Numbered from the stretch's first letter, positions 10,984-22,485 are shown. The stretch is 64,000 nucleotides of DNA from Hirsutella rhossiliensis (GCF_020360975.1 NW_025408672.1:1860001-1924000); one strand, 5' to 3'. Notes: generated by a model from the letters alone, not told the origin. Numbers and translations: made by a program.

Positions 10984-11687
10984 ATGGCCTCAATCGTCCG
11001 ACCCTCGCTGCTGCGGCAAACGGCCCTCGCCTCTCGATTCGCGACCCGGGGTGCCTTTGCCAAGCAGCCGGCGCTCCGAGTCGCCGCCCTGCACAGCTCC
11101 AGCAGGCGCTCTGCCATATTGCCCCCGGGGCCTCGTCAGTCTCTCCCCGCTTGCCATTGCCCCATTGAACGCGCAAAAACGATGCGCTTGCGGCGCCTGC
11201 AACTTGTGCTGATGTGATACTGCGTGCAGAGCGGATCGAAGGTGGAGGTACGACATGACCCGACAGCACACATTTCCATTCTCGCGATATACAATGCCCT
11301 CCAATCAGCTCCTAATACTGACTGCCACCTGCAGTCAACGACCCTGCCCCGATCCCCGAACCCAATTCCGCGCACGGCTCCTACCACTGGACCTTTGAGC
11401 GCCTTCTCGCCGCCAGCCTCGTCCCGCTCACCATCGCCCCCTTCGCGGCCGGCTCTCTCAACCCGGCCATGGACGCCGTTCTCTGCTCCACCGTGCTCCT
11501 CCACTCCCACATGGGCTTCCAGCAGGTCATTATCGATTACATTCCAAACAAGAGATACCCCGGCCTGCGCAAGTTCTTTTGGTGGGCGCTGAACGCCGCC
11601 ACCATCACTGTCGGCATTGGACTGTACGAATTCGAGACAAACGACGTTGGCGTCACCGAGGCTGTCAAAAGGATTTGGAAGGCATAG
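10984..11687 (+). CDS. sdh4: Succinate dehydrogenase membrane anchor subunit (SDH4/CybS)
   Basis: Small integral subunit of mitochondrial complex II that helps bind heme b and ubiquinone. Exons 10984-11134, 11230-11247 and 11335-11687 give 173 aa. The Arg/Ser-rich, acid-poor N-terminus (MASIVRPSLLRQTALASRFA) is a mitochondrial presequence. The 18-nt second exon encodes only QRIEGG plus part of a Val codon; it restores the family motif PPGPQRIEGGVNDPAPIPEP. The C-terminal part has SYHWTFERLLAASLVPLTIA, then three predicted membrane segments, including LCSTVLLHSHMGFQQVIIDY, which carries the heme-ligand-type His and the adjacent DY pair. Both introns (95 and 87 nt) are GT-AG. Shares its promoter region with the mitochondrial TyrRS gene. 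Confidence 0.93.
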
Positions 11688-11904
11688 GGCTGTTCAATGG
11701 GGGTATGAAATGGAACTGACCTTGGGTTACGTGCCTGATGGTATGTGCTACTCGTCTTACGGAGGGGCGGCGCCTGTATAGAAGTGTCTTGTTGAACAGG
11801 TCAGACATGCATTTCATTTTTCAACTGTGACCATTTCTTTATAAAGACACGGTGAGCGCACAACCAGTCATCAAATTCATGCGTCTCACGAGTATCCATG
11901 CTCG
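11688..11904. other. intergenic, sdh4 3' side
   Basis: Short interval that probably holds the sdh4 3' UTR and leads into a pseudogene on the other strand. Nothing else seen. Confidence 0.5.
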
Positions 11905-12440
11905 TAATCAGACCAAGCAGCTGGCATACATGTTGACCTTGTCGATGCACGCCCCGCCGAGCCCGCGCCCTGGTACTTGGCCGCGGACCCATGCCTCGCA
12001 AAGACTCTGACGCTCTAGAGGCGCAGCGCCAAGGACCGCAACACGTGAAGACAGGTGGGGGGAGAGCCTTTCTACGAGCAGCTTGCGGAAACACGAGTGC
12101 TTCCCGTCGCCGAAGAGCCTCCAGAGATCCCCATCGTCGAGCGATGCATACGAGGCAGCCTTGAGCTCCAGGTGTTCTGGATGTGGTTGAAATCGACGAC
12201 GGGCGGGACTCTCGGCGAGATAGGAGAGGATGTTGTCTCCAGCCGAGCCGATGGCAACGAACGTGTCTTTCAGGCCGAGACTCAGTAGTTGTTCCCATGT
12301 AAAGGCATACACGTACTCGACGTTTAATGCGTGTCCTTCTGAAGCCGGTCGTCGTAGTGGATGCGCCAGTGATGGTTCTGGTAAAGCGAGGACGGGAGCG
12401 GCAGATTTGCAGACCGACTCTGCATGCCGTATTCGTATGC
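11905..12440 (-). pseudogene. truncated, frameshifted betaine lipid (DGTS) synthase relic
   Basis: Betaine lipid synthase (BTA1) makes diacylglyceryl-trimethylhomoserine, a phosphate-free membrane lipid. This fragment matches the BtaA-like (DUF3419, aminocarboxypropyl transferase) half, with blocks in the right order on the minus strand but in different frames: YQNHHWRIHYDDRLQKDTH, then (frame change) NVEYVYAFTWE, a small deletion where DPRVD is expected, SAGDNILSYL, then (frame change) VVDFNHIQN where VDLNPxQN is expected, then (frame change) LELKAASYASLDDGDLWRLF and KLSPHLSS-like ERLSPHLSSRV. No methyltransferase half is seen next to it. At least three frame changes and the missing half make it a dead gene. 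It is not AT-rich, so RIP does not explain the damage. Family match is from recall of conserved motifs, not a search. Confidence 0.75.
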
Positions 12441-14157
12441 TCTGGCACCTGCCGCCAGCGAAAGTCACCAATATATTGGACAACATGGCGATTGATGGAT
12501 CCAACGGGAAAGGCGTAGCCTCGTTGCTAAGGTACACTAGAAGTCATATTCTATCTTTTTATTGCTGGGAGAAAGGTGCCAGGGCTCGGACAGGAATAAG
12601 AAGACTCTCAATATGTAACGATATGTCGACCAGGAGAGGATAAGAAGTATCCAGCACGGGCCACAATGAAGTTAAACGGGAAGGACTTGCATATGTATGA
12701 ATCAGTCAAGTCCTCTTTGCTTGTCCCGGCTCTATCCCCCATCACGCTCAGAAGATCCAGAAGCTTAAACAGCAGGCCTACTAGTTAGCTCGCCTACCGA
12801 AAACTACCACCTCATGGGGAGACAGGTAGGCCCACGTGCGAGAAAGCGCAAGACATTATGTGTGAGCACGGCGGCAACGTGTGTACAACCTGGTCCCCTG
12901 GAGATTGAGGGCCCTCGACGGAGCAGGGGTGACGACAGCTAGCCCCGGGACATGGGGGGTGCTGGTCAAAGGTTCGCTGCGTGGGGACCAATCACTATTA
13001 TTAGGGCCACATCCTGGGGCAACATGCTCCGTCAGAAGCATTGCAATGGACGGCGCCCGTGTGTATATGCCGGCTCTGTCTGATAGTCGGCATTCGCATT
13101 GCTCCCTTCATAGGCCCGAGCATGTGGACGGCGGCAGTGTCCTTGAGACTCGCGACAGGCTTGCAACTGAGGACCGCGGGCTGGAGCTGCGGACAAGGGC
13201 CCGCACACCTTGAAACGAATCGGTACGCCGCTCTTCTCCTCTAGTCGATGGGGACATGGAAGGCCTCGGCTCCGGCCTTATAGACTCTCACGGATCTCAC
13301 TCACATAGTCGGCACGAATGCTTGCGCAAACATGACTCTGCGTCGAGGCAGTACGGTAGGTCTCGAGCGCGTTACATAAACTGCGGCAGCACCATCAAGA
13401 AGCTGAACCTGCCCGGAGAGGTTGGCGCATGCAATTCGTGATGTACGGGGCCGCTATCAGCGAAAAGGGCCAAGGCAGACAAGGCAACGCCCGCGGTCCC
13501 GCTTGTGGGCCTGCGATGTTCATACTGCATCGAGGCAGCCGCAGGATCGCGCTGCAACAGCTCGGGACTGACTGGGTGTTGACCAGGAACACTTGGAGCC
13601 TGGTGTCCGCCGTCTGACTTTTTTTCTGGAGTGTGAGTGGCACGGCGAGGTCTGCGCCAAGTTGCAGGTGGGGCCGCTTTGGGCTGTTGCTCTCCAAATG
13701 TCTCAGTGAAAATCATTACCGACACTCCAAGTCCCAGCAGAGGCTGTTGTGCCCGTTTGAGTGAGCGAGAGGTGGAAACGCAGCGCAAAGGTCATCTGGA
13801 TGAGAAGGAGTGGCGTCCTCCTTCGAAAAGACAGGCCCAGGGCTGCTTACTAATGTTAGGTAATTAATGGTGACTGCCAACCTGCGCAAAGCAGAACGCG
13901 GGGTCGGGGCTTTATTTCTCCAGGCCCGGCTGAGACGTCGCAGTCGTTGACTCGCAACGGGTCCAATCTCAACGTCCTTGTCCGCATTACGCCAATCACA
14001 ACGTCCGCTCTGTATCAGCTACGCAGGCGTCACTGCGGCATCAAGTTGCGAGCCCGAGGACCGAAGCGCCAACGTCCAGTATTCTACCCATCCGAGCTGC
14101 CTGCCTGACCGCATCAGACTCGTCCATTGCCAGCAGACATCACCAAACCGTGCCGTC
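12441..14157. other. intergenic, no gene recognised
   Basis: Only short overlapping frames on both strands. A CCAAT motif at about 13992 lies 166 bp upstream of the ada3 start. The left part could hold further decayed pieces of the betaine lipid synthase gene, but none was recognised. Confidence 0.5.
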
Positions 14158-16215
14158 ATGCCCTCAGGTCCCGGCCAGTCTGGGCCTGGCAAGAAGAATG
14201 CCGGCCTGCCCAAGCAAAGCCGTAATTCGACGCCAGCGCCCGCCCCTGCGAGCCTCCCGCCGCAAGAGTTTTACGACCCGGACTATCTCAATACGAGGGT
14301 CATTCTGTTCCAGAATCTAAAATACGATGACCTAGTCGATCAAGGCGCTTCCAATGCCACCGTTCCCGATTCCAAGAGCGTCGACGCCATGCTCGACAAG
14401 CTCAAGAGCCTCGTCAACATCATGGAGAAGCGGTCCACTTTTTACGATCGAGGCATGCGCCACCTTGCGGATGAGAGGAAGAAGCGACCCGACGACTACG
14501 ACCACGTCGAGCCCGAGGGCAAACGGACAAAGCACAAAAGGAAGAAGGGCTCCGAGTCATTGGCGCCCGGCGACGCTGGTAAGCTGTCTCCTACTGTTGC
14601 TGCCCTTGGCTGCACACCCCAAAATTAGATGCCACGGCGGTTGCCAAGGTGATGTCACCAAAGCTGAACTGTCGCTACGCGCAACCCGCCTTCCTCTCTC
14701 GATGAGAAGATACAGGCCATTGGTAGCTAACGAATGCCAGACCAGTCGTCTCCGCTCCGGGACGCCAAGCGCAAGCATTCGCGCGACGGCTCCGCCAGCT
14801 CTTCACTGTCGCCAATCGCTGCAGCCTCTCCGTCTGCCATGGACGTCGACAAGAAGAAGCCCAAAAAGGCCGAAAAGAAAGAAGAGTCGAGCTCCGAGGA
14901 CGAGGGCGCGCCGCCGAGACGAGAGTTGCCCCAGTCGCAGACGTTTGGCGAGGATCCATCGACCTTCCCCGACCCCACCGTCTACGAGATTAGAGACATT
15001 CAACCCGGCATGTCGGACGAGGAAAAGAAAACGATTTACTCGGTGGCGTGCTATCCCAGGAGCGACCTCGCCGATCTGATAGCGGGAGACCCGCCGGACA
15101 AGGACTTTAGCAGCGCCAAGCCGACCAGCCAAATCAACTTTACCACGTTTTCGTCCTACATCGATCCCTATTTTAGACCATTCTCCGAGGAAGACCTGGC
15201 GTTTCTGCGGGAGCGGGGCGACCGCGTGACGCCGTTTGTGATGCCCAAGCGTGGTAAGAGGCATTACAGCGAGGTGTGGGCTGAGGAGGATGGTGCCATG
15301 TCGCTCGACTCGCCTCAGCAGGGACGCGAGAAGCTTCCGCCGAACCAGCCACGGGGCAGCATCGAGAACATGAACGACAGCGTGGGCGAGACGGACGGGC
15401 TGTCAATCGGGCCCTTGGCATCACGGCTACTGCAGATACTACGGCCCGAGAGCCGCGCGCAGCTGCCCGAGGACAGGCCAGCGACGAACGGGACCACCAA
15501 CGGCGACGTCAGCGTCAATGGTGACGCCAACGGCGATGAGCAGCCCAACGGCAACGGCGACGACAAGGGCCATCGGCTTCCGCCAGCAACATACATGACC
15601 GAGTCGTCCAGCGAGGCGTGGAAAAAGGCAACGCATCCCAAGCTCGAGTATGCGCAAGTGGACGAGCGGCTTAAGCAGGAACTCCGACACATCGGGTTCC
15701 TCCCGCAGGAGGGATTCGAGGGCGACTACGATGGGCACTTTGACGACGAGATTGCGGGCCGGATGCGGGTGCTGCAAGCGCGGCTCCGAGAGCAGGTTCT
15801 CATCAACGGAGCGCGCAAGGCGCGGCTGATGGAGCTGGTTCGAGAGCGGATGGCGCATCAGGAGTACCAGACAATCCTGGAGGATCTCGACTCGCAGGTG
15901 CAGGCGGCGTACCTGAAGCGCACGCGGACCATGGGCAAGAGCAAGAAGACGAAGCGGCCGGGAGGGGCGGGCGGAGGCAGCCACATGGCCGGAGGCGCGG
16001 CGGGGACGGCAAGACCGGGGATTGGAGACTTGACCAGGACGCTGATGGAGCGGCGGCGGCGGTGGATCGACACTATAGGATCCGTGTTTGACGACGAGAG
16101 CCTGAACAAGGTGCCGCGTGTGGCGGATGCGGACAGCTCGATATTCAGAAAGGACGACATGGCGGCGCTGGTCAAGAAGGAAAAGGAGCTGTGGGACGAC
16201 GAGGTGGAGGAGTGA
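14158..16215 (+). CDS. ngg1: SAGA histone acetyltransferase subunit Ada3/Ngg1
   Basis: Ada3 bridges Gcn5 and Ada2 in the nuclear HAT module of SAGA/ADA. Two exons (14158-14578, 14741-16215; 162-nt GT-AG intron) give 631 aa. The N-terminal exon holds a conserved block ([20 protein letters not shown], then a leucine-rich helix [19 protein letters not shown]); the centre is Ser/Lys/Glu-rich and disordered ([19 protein letters not shown]) and has a repeated NG dipeptide stretch. The C-terminal ~190 residues carry the Ada3 domain: [59 protein letters not shown], and the [11 protein letters not shown] end. Splice junction keeps the frame ([12 protein letters not shown]). The assignment rests on this C-terminal block and overall architecture. 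Confidence 0.85.
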
Positions 16216-16574
16216 GCGACTGCACGCGGGAACCTGCCAGTATGCATGTGTTGGCGACGCGGATGCAGAGCTGACGGGAGATGTGACGTCGACGCAGCCA
16301 CCAATATGCATGATTACCTCGTTGGCGCCGGCATCTCTGGTCTGGACACTTGGCCAACGCGGCGCGCCAAGATGATTGCCGTTCGCAGGGGGCACATGGC
16401 AGGCACGTCATGTTATCCCGGGGATGGGTGTGCAGGTTTTTTTGGTTTTTTGTTGCTCTCGGTTTGCCCCCCGCGAGACTCGTCATGACTTTGGCAGGGC
16501 TCCCCCATGGCTAAGCAGGAGACGGCGTGGCTGGCTGTTCGGCTCTTCGACCCAATCATGGGGCTCCGTCTGTC

Positions 16575-16581
16575 TGATAAG
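16575..16581 (+). promoter_or_regulatory. GATA site (TGATAAG), AreA/NIT2-type
   Basis: Matches HGATAR, the binding consensus of the fungal nitrogen-repression activator AreA/NIT2, about 415 bp upstream of the urease ATG. Function is inferred from motif plus the nitrogen-catabolic role of urease. Confidence 0.4.
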
Positions 16582-16611
16582 GCGGCCCGAGGCAGCGCTA
16601 GTCTCGCGGGC

Positions 16612-16617
16612 CTTATC
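16612..16617 (-). promoter_or_regulatory. GATA site (GATAAG on minus strand)
   Basis: CTTATC on the plus strand, i.e. CGATAAG on the minus strand, 31 bp from the first GATA site and inversely oriented. Paired GATA sites are typical of AreA/NIT2-controlled promoters. Confidence 0.4.
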
Positions 16618-16993
16618 GCCGCCAACTCTTCCGATACGGCCTCTCGTGGGGCGGCGATGCGGGGGGGCCTGGCGTGGCAGCGGCTCGCCGAACTGTCTCA
16701 GGCCCACGCTCTCTTCCCTCTCTCGCCCTCTGTCTATCCCCCCGGCTAGAGCTAAGCTAGTATGTCAATGGCCACAAGCCATGGTGTTTGCGCAGGGACG
16801 CCTTCATCCTCACCACGTCTCGCGCCAACCGATGCCGTCCATCGACTGCTGCCGCGCATTACATGACATGCCGTTACTCGTCGACGTCAGCAAGCCGAGA
16901 AGACGATATCTTGATCAGTCCGCCCTCCTGGGTCCTCACAAGCTTGTGGTGGCCCTGGGCGCGTGAAGCGGTAATATAGGCGGGCGGCCCAAG

Positions 16994-17248
16994 ATGCACC
17001 TCGTGCCCAAGGAGGTATGTTGCGTCTCCGAATTCCTTTTCTCGCCAGCTTTTTCATGATGCCTCTTGCTCGCTCTTCTCCAAGATATACTGCCTCGCCA
17101 TCCACTTCTTCAATCAAACTTTAACGCAAAGTGTGACCCCTTAGCTCGACAAGCTCGTCATCTCGCAGCTGGGCTTCCTCGCCCAAAAGAGGCTCGCCAG
17201 AGGCGTCAGGCTCAACCACTCGGAAGCAACAGTAGGTCGCTGCCTTGT

Positions 17249-17301
<53 letters not shown>

Positions 17302-20048
17302 GGGTGCGTGTCTCATCGGTTCGTCTGGCCAGCTCACCTCCTCGACAGGCCCTCATCGCCAGCAACCTTCAAGAGCTCATCCGCGATGGCAACCACTCCG
17401 TCGCCGACCTCATGGCCCTCGGAGCCACCATGCTCGGCCGCCGCCACGTCCTGCCCTCGGTCTGCACCACCCTGTGCGAGATCATGGTCGAGGGAACCTT
17501 TCCCATGGGCACCTATCTCGTCACCGTCCACAACCCCATCAGCACCGACGACGGCGACCTGCGCCGCGCCCTCTACGGCAGCTTCCTCCCCATCCCGGAC
17601 AACGAGGCCTTTCCCCTGCCCCCGGACGCCGATTATCTCCCCGCCAAGCGACCCGGCGCCGTCGTGGCCGTCAGGGGCAGCATCCCCATCAACGGGGACC
17701 ACCACCGCAGCCGGCGCCGGCGCCGCATCCGTCTGCGCGTGACGAGCAAGGGAGATCGTCCCGTCCAGGTCGGGTCGCACTATCACTTCATCGAGACGAA
17801 CCCGCAGCTCGAGTTTGACCGCGCCCGCGCCTACGGCTTCCGCCTCGATATTGCCGCCGGCACGTCGGTGCGCTTCGAGCCCGGCGACACAAAGACGGTG
17901 ACGCTCGTCGAGATTGGCGGCGCCCGCGTCATCCGTGGCGGCAACGGCCTTGCCTCGGGCCCCGTTGAACCCCCGCGCCTCGACGACATCCTCGCGCGCC
18001 TCGTCGCCGCCGGCTTCGCCCACCGGCCCGAGGACCCCAGGGGCGACGCCGCGCACATCGACGTCTTCCTAATAGACCGTGCCGCTTACGCAACCATGTT
18101 CGGCCCCACGACGGGCGACCTGGTGCGCCTGGCCAACACGGACCTCTGGATCCGCGTCGAGCGCGACATGACGACCTACGGCGACGAGTGCAAGTTTGGC
18201 GGCGGCAAGACGCTGCGCGAGGGCATGGGCCAGGCGACGGGCCGCGCCGACGCCGACTCGCTCGACCTCGTCGTCACAAACGCCCTCATTGTCGACTGGA
18301 CGGGCATCTACAAGGCCGACATTGGCGTCAGGGACGGCCTCATTGTCGGCATCGGCAAGGCCGGCAGCCCGGACGTCATGGACGGCGTCACCCCCGGCAT
18401 GGTCGTCGGCAGCTGCACCGACGTCGTCGCCGGCGAGGGCAAGATCGTCACGGCCGGCGGCATCGACACGCACATTCACTGCATCTGTCCGCAGCAGGCG
18501 CTCGAATCGCTGGCCTCGGGCATCACCACCATGCTGGGGGGCGGAACGGGGCCAAGGTCAGTTCGTCGTCGTGTGTGTTCAGGGGGTTCTCGTTTGGAAC
18601 ACCTTGACTTCTTTTCACTCCCGTCGCCTCACGCTTCCCTTTGCTCGTTGTAGTGATAGAGTGAGAGAGAAAAGGGCCTGGACTGATTCACACACAGCGC
18701 CGGCTCAAACGCGACAACGTGCACCCCCGGCAAGCACTTCATCCGCTCCATGCTGCAGGCGGCCGACACGCTGCCCGTCAACGTGGGCATCACGGGTAAG
18801 GGCTGCGACTCGTCGCCCCTGGCGCTGCGGGAGCAGATCGAGGCGGGTGCGTGCGGGCTCAAGGTGCACGAGGATTGGGGCGCGACGCCGGCGGCCATTG
18901 ACGCGTGCCTGAGCGTGTGCGACGAGCTCGACGTGCAGTGCTGCCTGCACACCGACACGCTCAACGAGAGTGGCTTCGTCGAGAGCACGCTGGCGGCCAT
19001 TGGCGGGCGGACGGTGCACACGTACCACACCGAGGGCGCGGGCGGCGGGCACGCGCCCGACATCATCTCCGTCGTGGCGCACGCCAACGTGCTGCCGGCG
19101 TCGACGAACCCGACGCGGCCCTACACGCGCAACACGCTCGACGAGCACCTCGACATGCTCATGGTGTGCCACCACCTGTCGCGCAACATCCCCGAGGACG
19201 TGGCCTTTGCCGAGAGCCGCATCCGCGCCGAGACGATTGCCGCCGAGGACGTGCTGCAGGACCTGGGCGCCATCAGCATCATGAGCTCCGACTCGCAAGC
19301 CATGGGCCGCTGCGGCGAGGTCATCCTGCGCACGTGGAACACGGCGCACAAGAACAAGATCCAGCGCGGGCCGCTCGAGGGCGACGACGACACCTCGGGC
19401 TCCGACAACTTCCGCGTCCGGCGCTACGTCAGCAAGTACACCATCAACCCGGCCCTGGCTCAGGGCTTTGCCCATGTGGTCGGCAGTGTCGAGGTGGGCA
19501 AGCTGGCGGACCTGGTGGTGTGGGATCCGGCGTGGTTCGGCACCAAGCCCTCGCTGGTCCTCAAGGGCGGCTTCATTGCCTGGGCGCAAATGGTGCGTCT
19601 CTCTCTGTGTCTCGTTGATGTTTCTCTCCCCTCCTCTACCCCCTCCCCTTTTCTGTCTCATTTCCAGTCAGCCCCCTATTCCTCCTCGCCGCCACCACCA
19701 AGCTCCCGGCTAACGGGATCCCTTCAGGGCGACCCCAACGCCTCCATCCCCACCGTCGAGCCCATCATCGGGCGCCCCATGTTCGCCGCCCACGTGCCCT
19801 CGTCCAAGGTCCTCTTCGTCAGCCAGGCCGCCGTCGCCGCGGGCATCCCCGCCGCCTACGCCCTGCGCAGCCGCGTCGAGCCCGTCCGCGGCTGCCGCGC
19901 CGTCTCCAAGCGCGACATGCGCCTCAACGACGCCATGCCCGCCATCAAGGTTGACCCGGAGTCCTACTCGGTCCGCGCCGACGGCGAGCTCTGCACCGCC
20001 GCGCCCGCCGAGACGCTGCCCCTCTCCCAGGCCTACTACGTCTATTGA
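16994..20048 (+). CDS. ure1: Urease (single-chain, nickel-dependent)
   Basis: Cytosolic enzyme hydrolysing urea to ammonia and carbamate. Five exons (16994-17014, 17145-17231, 17349-18556, 18698-19592, 19728-20048) give 843 aa, normal for eukaryotic urease with gamma, beta and alpha regions fused in that order. The first exon codes only MHLVPKE. Catalytic residues are all present: [13 protein letters not shown] (two nickel His, about 411 and 413), the carbamylated Lys in [15 protein letters not shown] (about 494), HTDTLNESG (about 523), [15 protein letters not shown] (about 549), the flap Cys in MVCHHLS (about 596) and the Asp of [11 protein letters not shown] (about 637). Residues 160-180 include an Arg-rich strand before [17 protein letters not shown]. 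Introns are 130, 117, 141 and 135 nt, all GT-AG. Intron 2 carries a long CT repeat; intron 4 is 45 codons long without a stop. Accessory genes ureD/F/G are not in this window. Confidence 0.97.
17250..17299 (+). repeat. (CT)n microsatellite inside urease intron 2
   Basis: About 50 nt of uninterrupted CT dinucleotides between the intron donor (17232) and acceptor (17348). Confidence 0.95.
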
Positions 20049-20909
20049 GCGGTGGTTTGCGGGTTGTGTAGACGCCGTGGACTGGCTATCTTTGTTTCTA
20101 TTGCCGCGGCGAGCGAGAGTGTTTTTTTTCCAATGAAGGGATATGCGGGCTGTGTGTCACATATCAGGGGTGAAGGAACAGGGCTTCAACATTAATCTCT
20201 AGAGTTGCAACGTATTGAGCACCCATTTTTCGGCCGTACCAGGGCGCGGAGTCGTTGGCCATCTTTATACCCGTCACCTAATACAACACAAGCCTCCTCG
20301 AATATAAAGAACATTTTCCTATGCTTCAGCCGACCCGCGGTGAGAAGCCCCGACACTAGACGACAGCTCGAGACAGCTCTATGGCTGTGCAATAACAAAA
20401 GCGAATAGCTAAAACTGCGGATGCGGCGATGAAATCGTTGACCTCATTATGGCATGGCATACCTCCCAATACGACTAAGTACAAAGGCTCTCTCCGACCC
20501 GGCCACTCCTCTGTCCTCTCTACCTTTCCGAAACCCCGAGCTGCGCAACGCAGACCGCTGCTTCTCTCCATCGCCCTCTCGGACCAGGTCTCCATTCCAC
20601 CAGCCAGGCCAGAGTAAAGGCGGGATCGAGGGCGGCTTCTCGCCCCGTCCGCAATGTACCATCTCATCCAGATGATTCGGCGAGTCCCACCATACGTACA
20701 AGATATGCCCCCATATTGCTGGGAGGCGCCGACACCAGCTCCTCGGTGTCGCAAGGACAGTGCTCTCAAGAATCAAAGACGCCCATCTCCATCCGCGGCC
20801 CCCCGGACGAACGCCATGCCCGTTGGATGCAGGTCAGAGAGCCGGCAGCGGGCTGGACACGCGCCAAAGACGGCATCAACAGATGCAGCGAACCAAAAGC
20901 CAGGGGCGT
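20049..20909. other. convergent intergenic region urease / HMO1-like
   Basis: 3' sides of two convergent genes. Several short frames but none with a domain; no gene supported. Confidence 0.55.
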
Positions 20910-22485
20910 CTAAGAGCTCTTAGTCTTCTTACGGCCCGACTTCTTGGGCTCTTCCAGCCGCTCTTCGGCGGCCTTGGTAGAGGTGCGTCTCCGCTTCTTG
21001 TCGGGACTGGCCGGCGTCCCCTTTGCGGGCTCGACGGGGACCGGCTCGGCGGCCGGGGTCGCCGTCTTACGCTTGCGGCCGCCACCCGTCTTCTTGGGCG
21101 TCTTGGCCTCGCCCTCGACCTGCTGCTGCTGCTGCAACTGCTCAGCGATGGCGTCGTGGTCATTGGGCGGGGTCTCGACCGGGGCGTCCTTGGATTCATT
21201 CTCGGCCATGGCAATGCTAAAGTCATCTGCGTACTTGAGCGCCTCCTCGTCACTCATGTCCTTGGCGATGGGGTTGCCAGCCTTGTACGAGTGAACGCGC
21301 GCATTATACAGGCGCAGGTTGTACTGGTAGGCACCGTTCCAGCCCTGTCGACGGAGTAGAAAAAGTCAGCTGCTGCAGGTTCAGGACCGCCGCGGTGGGA
21401 ACAGTCGACTCACCCGCTTCTCATTGGGGCTCATGTGGGCCCAGCGCCGCTGACCCTCTTCCTGGACAGCGCCCTTAGGGGCCTCGGCTCCAAGGTCGTT
21501 GGCGATGATGGACCGGGCATGCTGCATGTAGAGGAAGTAGGGCGTCAGGGGTCGCTTGGGGGCGTTGGGGTCGTGAGTGCGTTTCTTGCGTTCCTTCTTC
21601 TCCTCGACAGGCGGCGCCAGCTCCGGGACGGGCATTATGAGCTGAGCGGCGGCGTTTTCAAACGAGTTGAGCAGGTCGCCGTGGCCAGACTCGGCCGTGG
21701 GCTCGCCCATGAGCAGGTTGGTCTGGCGCACATAGTCGGCGGTGAAGGAGCGCAGGAGCTCCATGATGGTACCAAGGCGACCAACGGCCTGCAAGGAGAG
21801 AAGGGTTAGCATCCATCTGTTTATGAATTCGGGGTGTTGACGACGATGAATGAGCAGGAGTTGACATTGGGGTGGTGAGGAAAGGGGAGCTCCAGTCTAG
21901 GCGGGCCAGTGTAGTGTCCAGGGAGCAGCACGCAGTAGCCTCGGGGCGGGTGACTGGTGGCCGGGCGCGGAGCGGCGCGTTTGACTGCCTTGGCTCCGCT
22001 GAAGAGAGGTCCGGGGCGGGTTGGTGGTGCAGGGGGGGGGTGAAGAGCGGGGTCCAGTCAATGTAAACAAACGGGCCTCGGAGCCAGGGCACTTGCTCAA
22101 GGCGAGATACAGGCAGCGCATAGGCAACCCGTGAGTGAGTGGAAAAGATGCACGCAATGCAGGCGGGGAACAACAGTGGCCGCTCTCGAGTTGCACAGGC
22201 TTGAAAAGACGCGGCGCATGAAGCTGTCGGTTGCGGAGGAAAACAGGTGCGTAGAGCAAGGCGTCCGACGTAGACGAGTGACGAAGAATAAAAACTCACC
22301 GAGTCGCGGACGCGCAGGAAGTTGTCGGTATCGACAACACGCGTCGGCATGGCCATGTGAGGGCCGCCGGGCACTGGGGGAGGCGGAATCGCGCCCGCGG
22401 GAGGCGGCGGCACCATCGTGGGCACAGGAGCGGCGACGACGGGGACCTTGGCCCTGTCGTCGGCCTTCTTGGCCGGGCGAGGCAT
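20910..22485 (-). CDS. HMG-box chromatin protein, HMO1-like
   Basis: Nuclear DNA-bending protein; the Hmo1 family acts at rDNA and ribosomal-protein promoters. Exons 22485-22300, 21788-21414 and 21344-20910 give 331 aa with junctions in frame. The N-terminus is Pro/Ala-rich, followed by a conserved helix region (RVRDSAVGRLGTIMELLRSF, then VRQTNLLMGEPTAESGHGDLL) and one HMG box split by intron 2 (DPNAPKRPLTPYFLYMQHAR to NEKR|GWNGAYQYNLRLYNA). The C-terminus is a basic tail with repeated KTPKK / RKRKT / DKKRRRTS patches, like nuclear localisation and AT-hook-type DNA-contact segments. Intron 1 is 511 nt (21789-22299), long for this genome; intron 2 is 69 nt. Assignment to Hmo1 rather than another single-box HMG protein rests on the pre-box region and is moderately sure. 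Confidence 0.85.

Larger units (their letters stand above)
16216..16993. other. intergenic, urease promoter region
   Basis: No gene supported. Contains two GATA motifs (separate entries) upstream of the urease start and the 3' UTR of ngg1. Confidence 0.6.

Noticed and set aside
15439..16395. 318-codon minus-strand frame
   Set aside because: Antisense to the conserved Ada3 C-terminal region; His/Arg/Pro-rich artefact.
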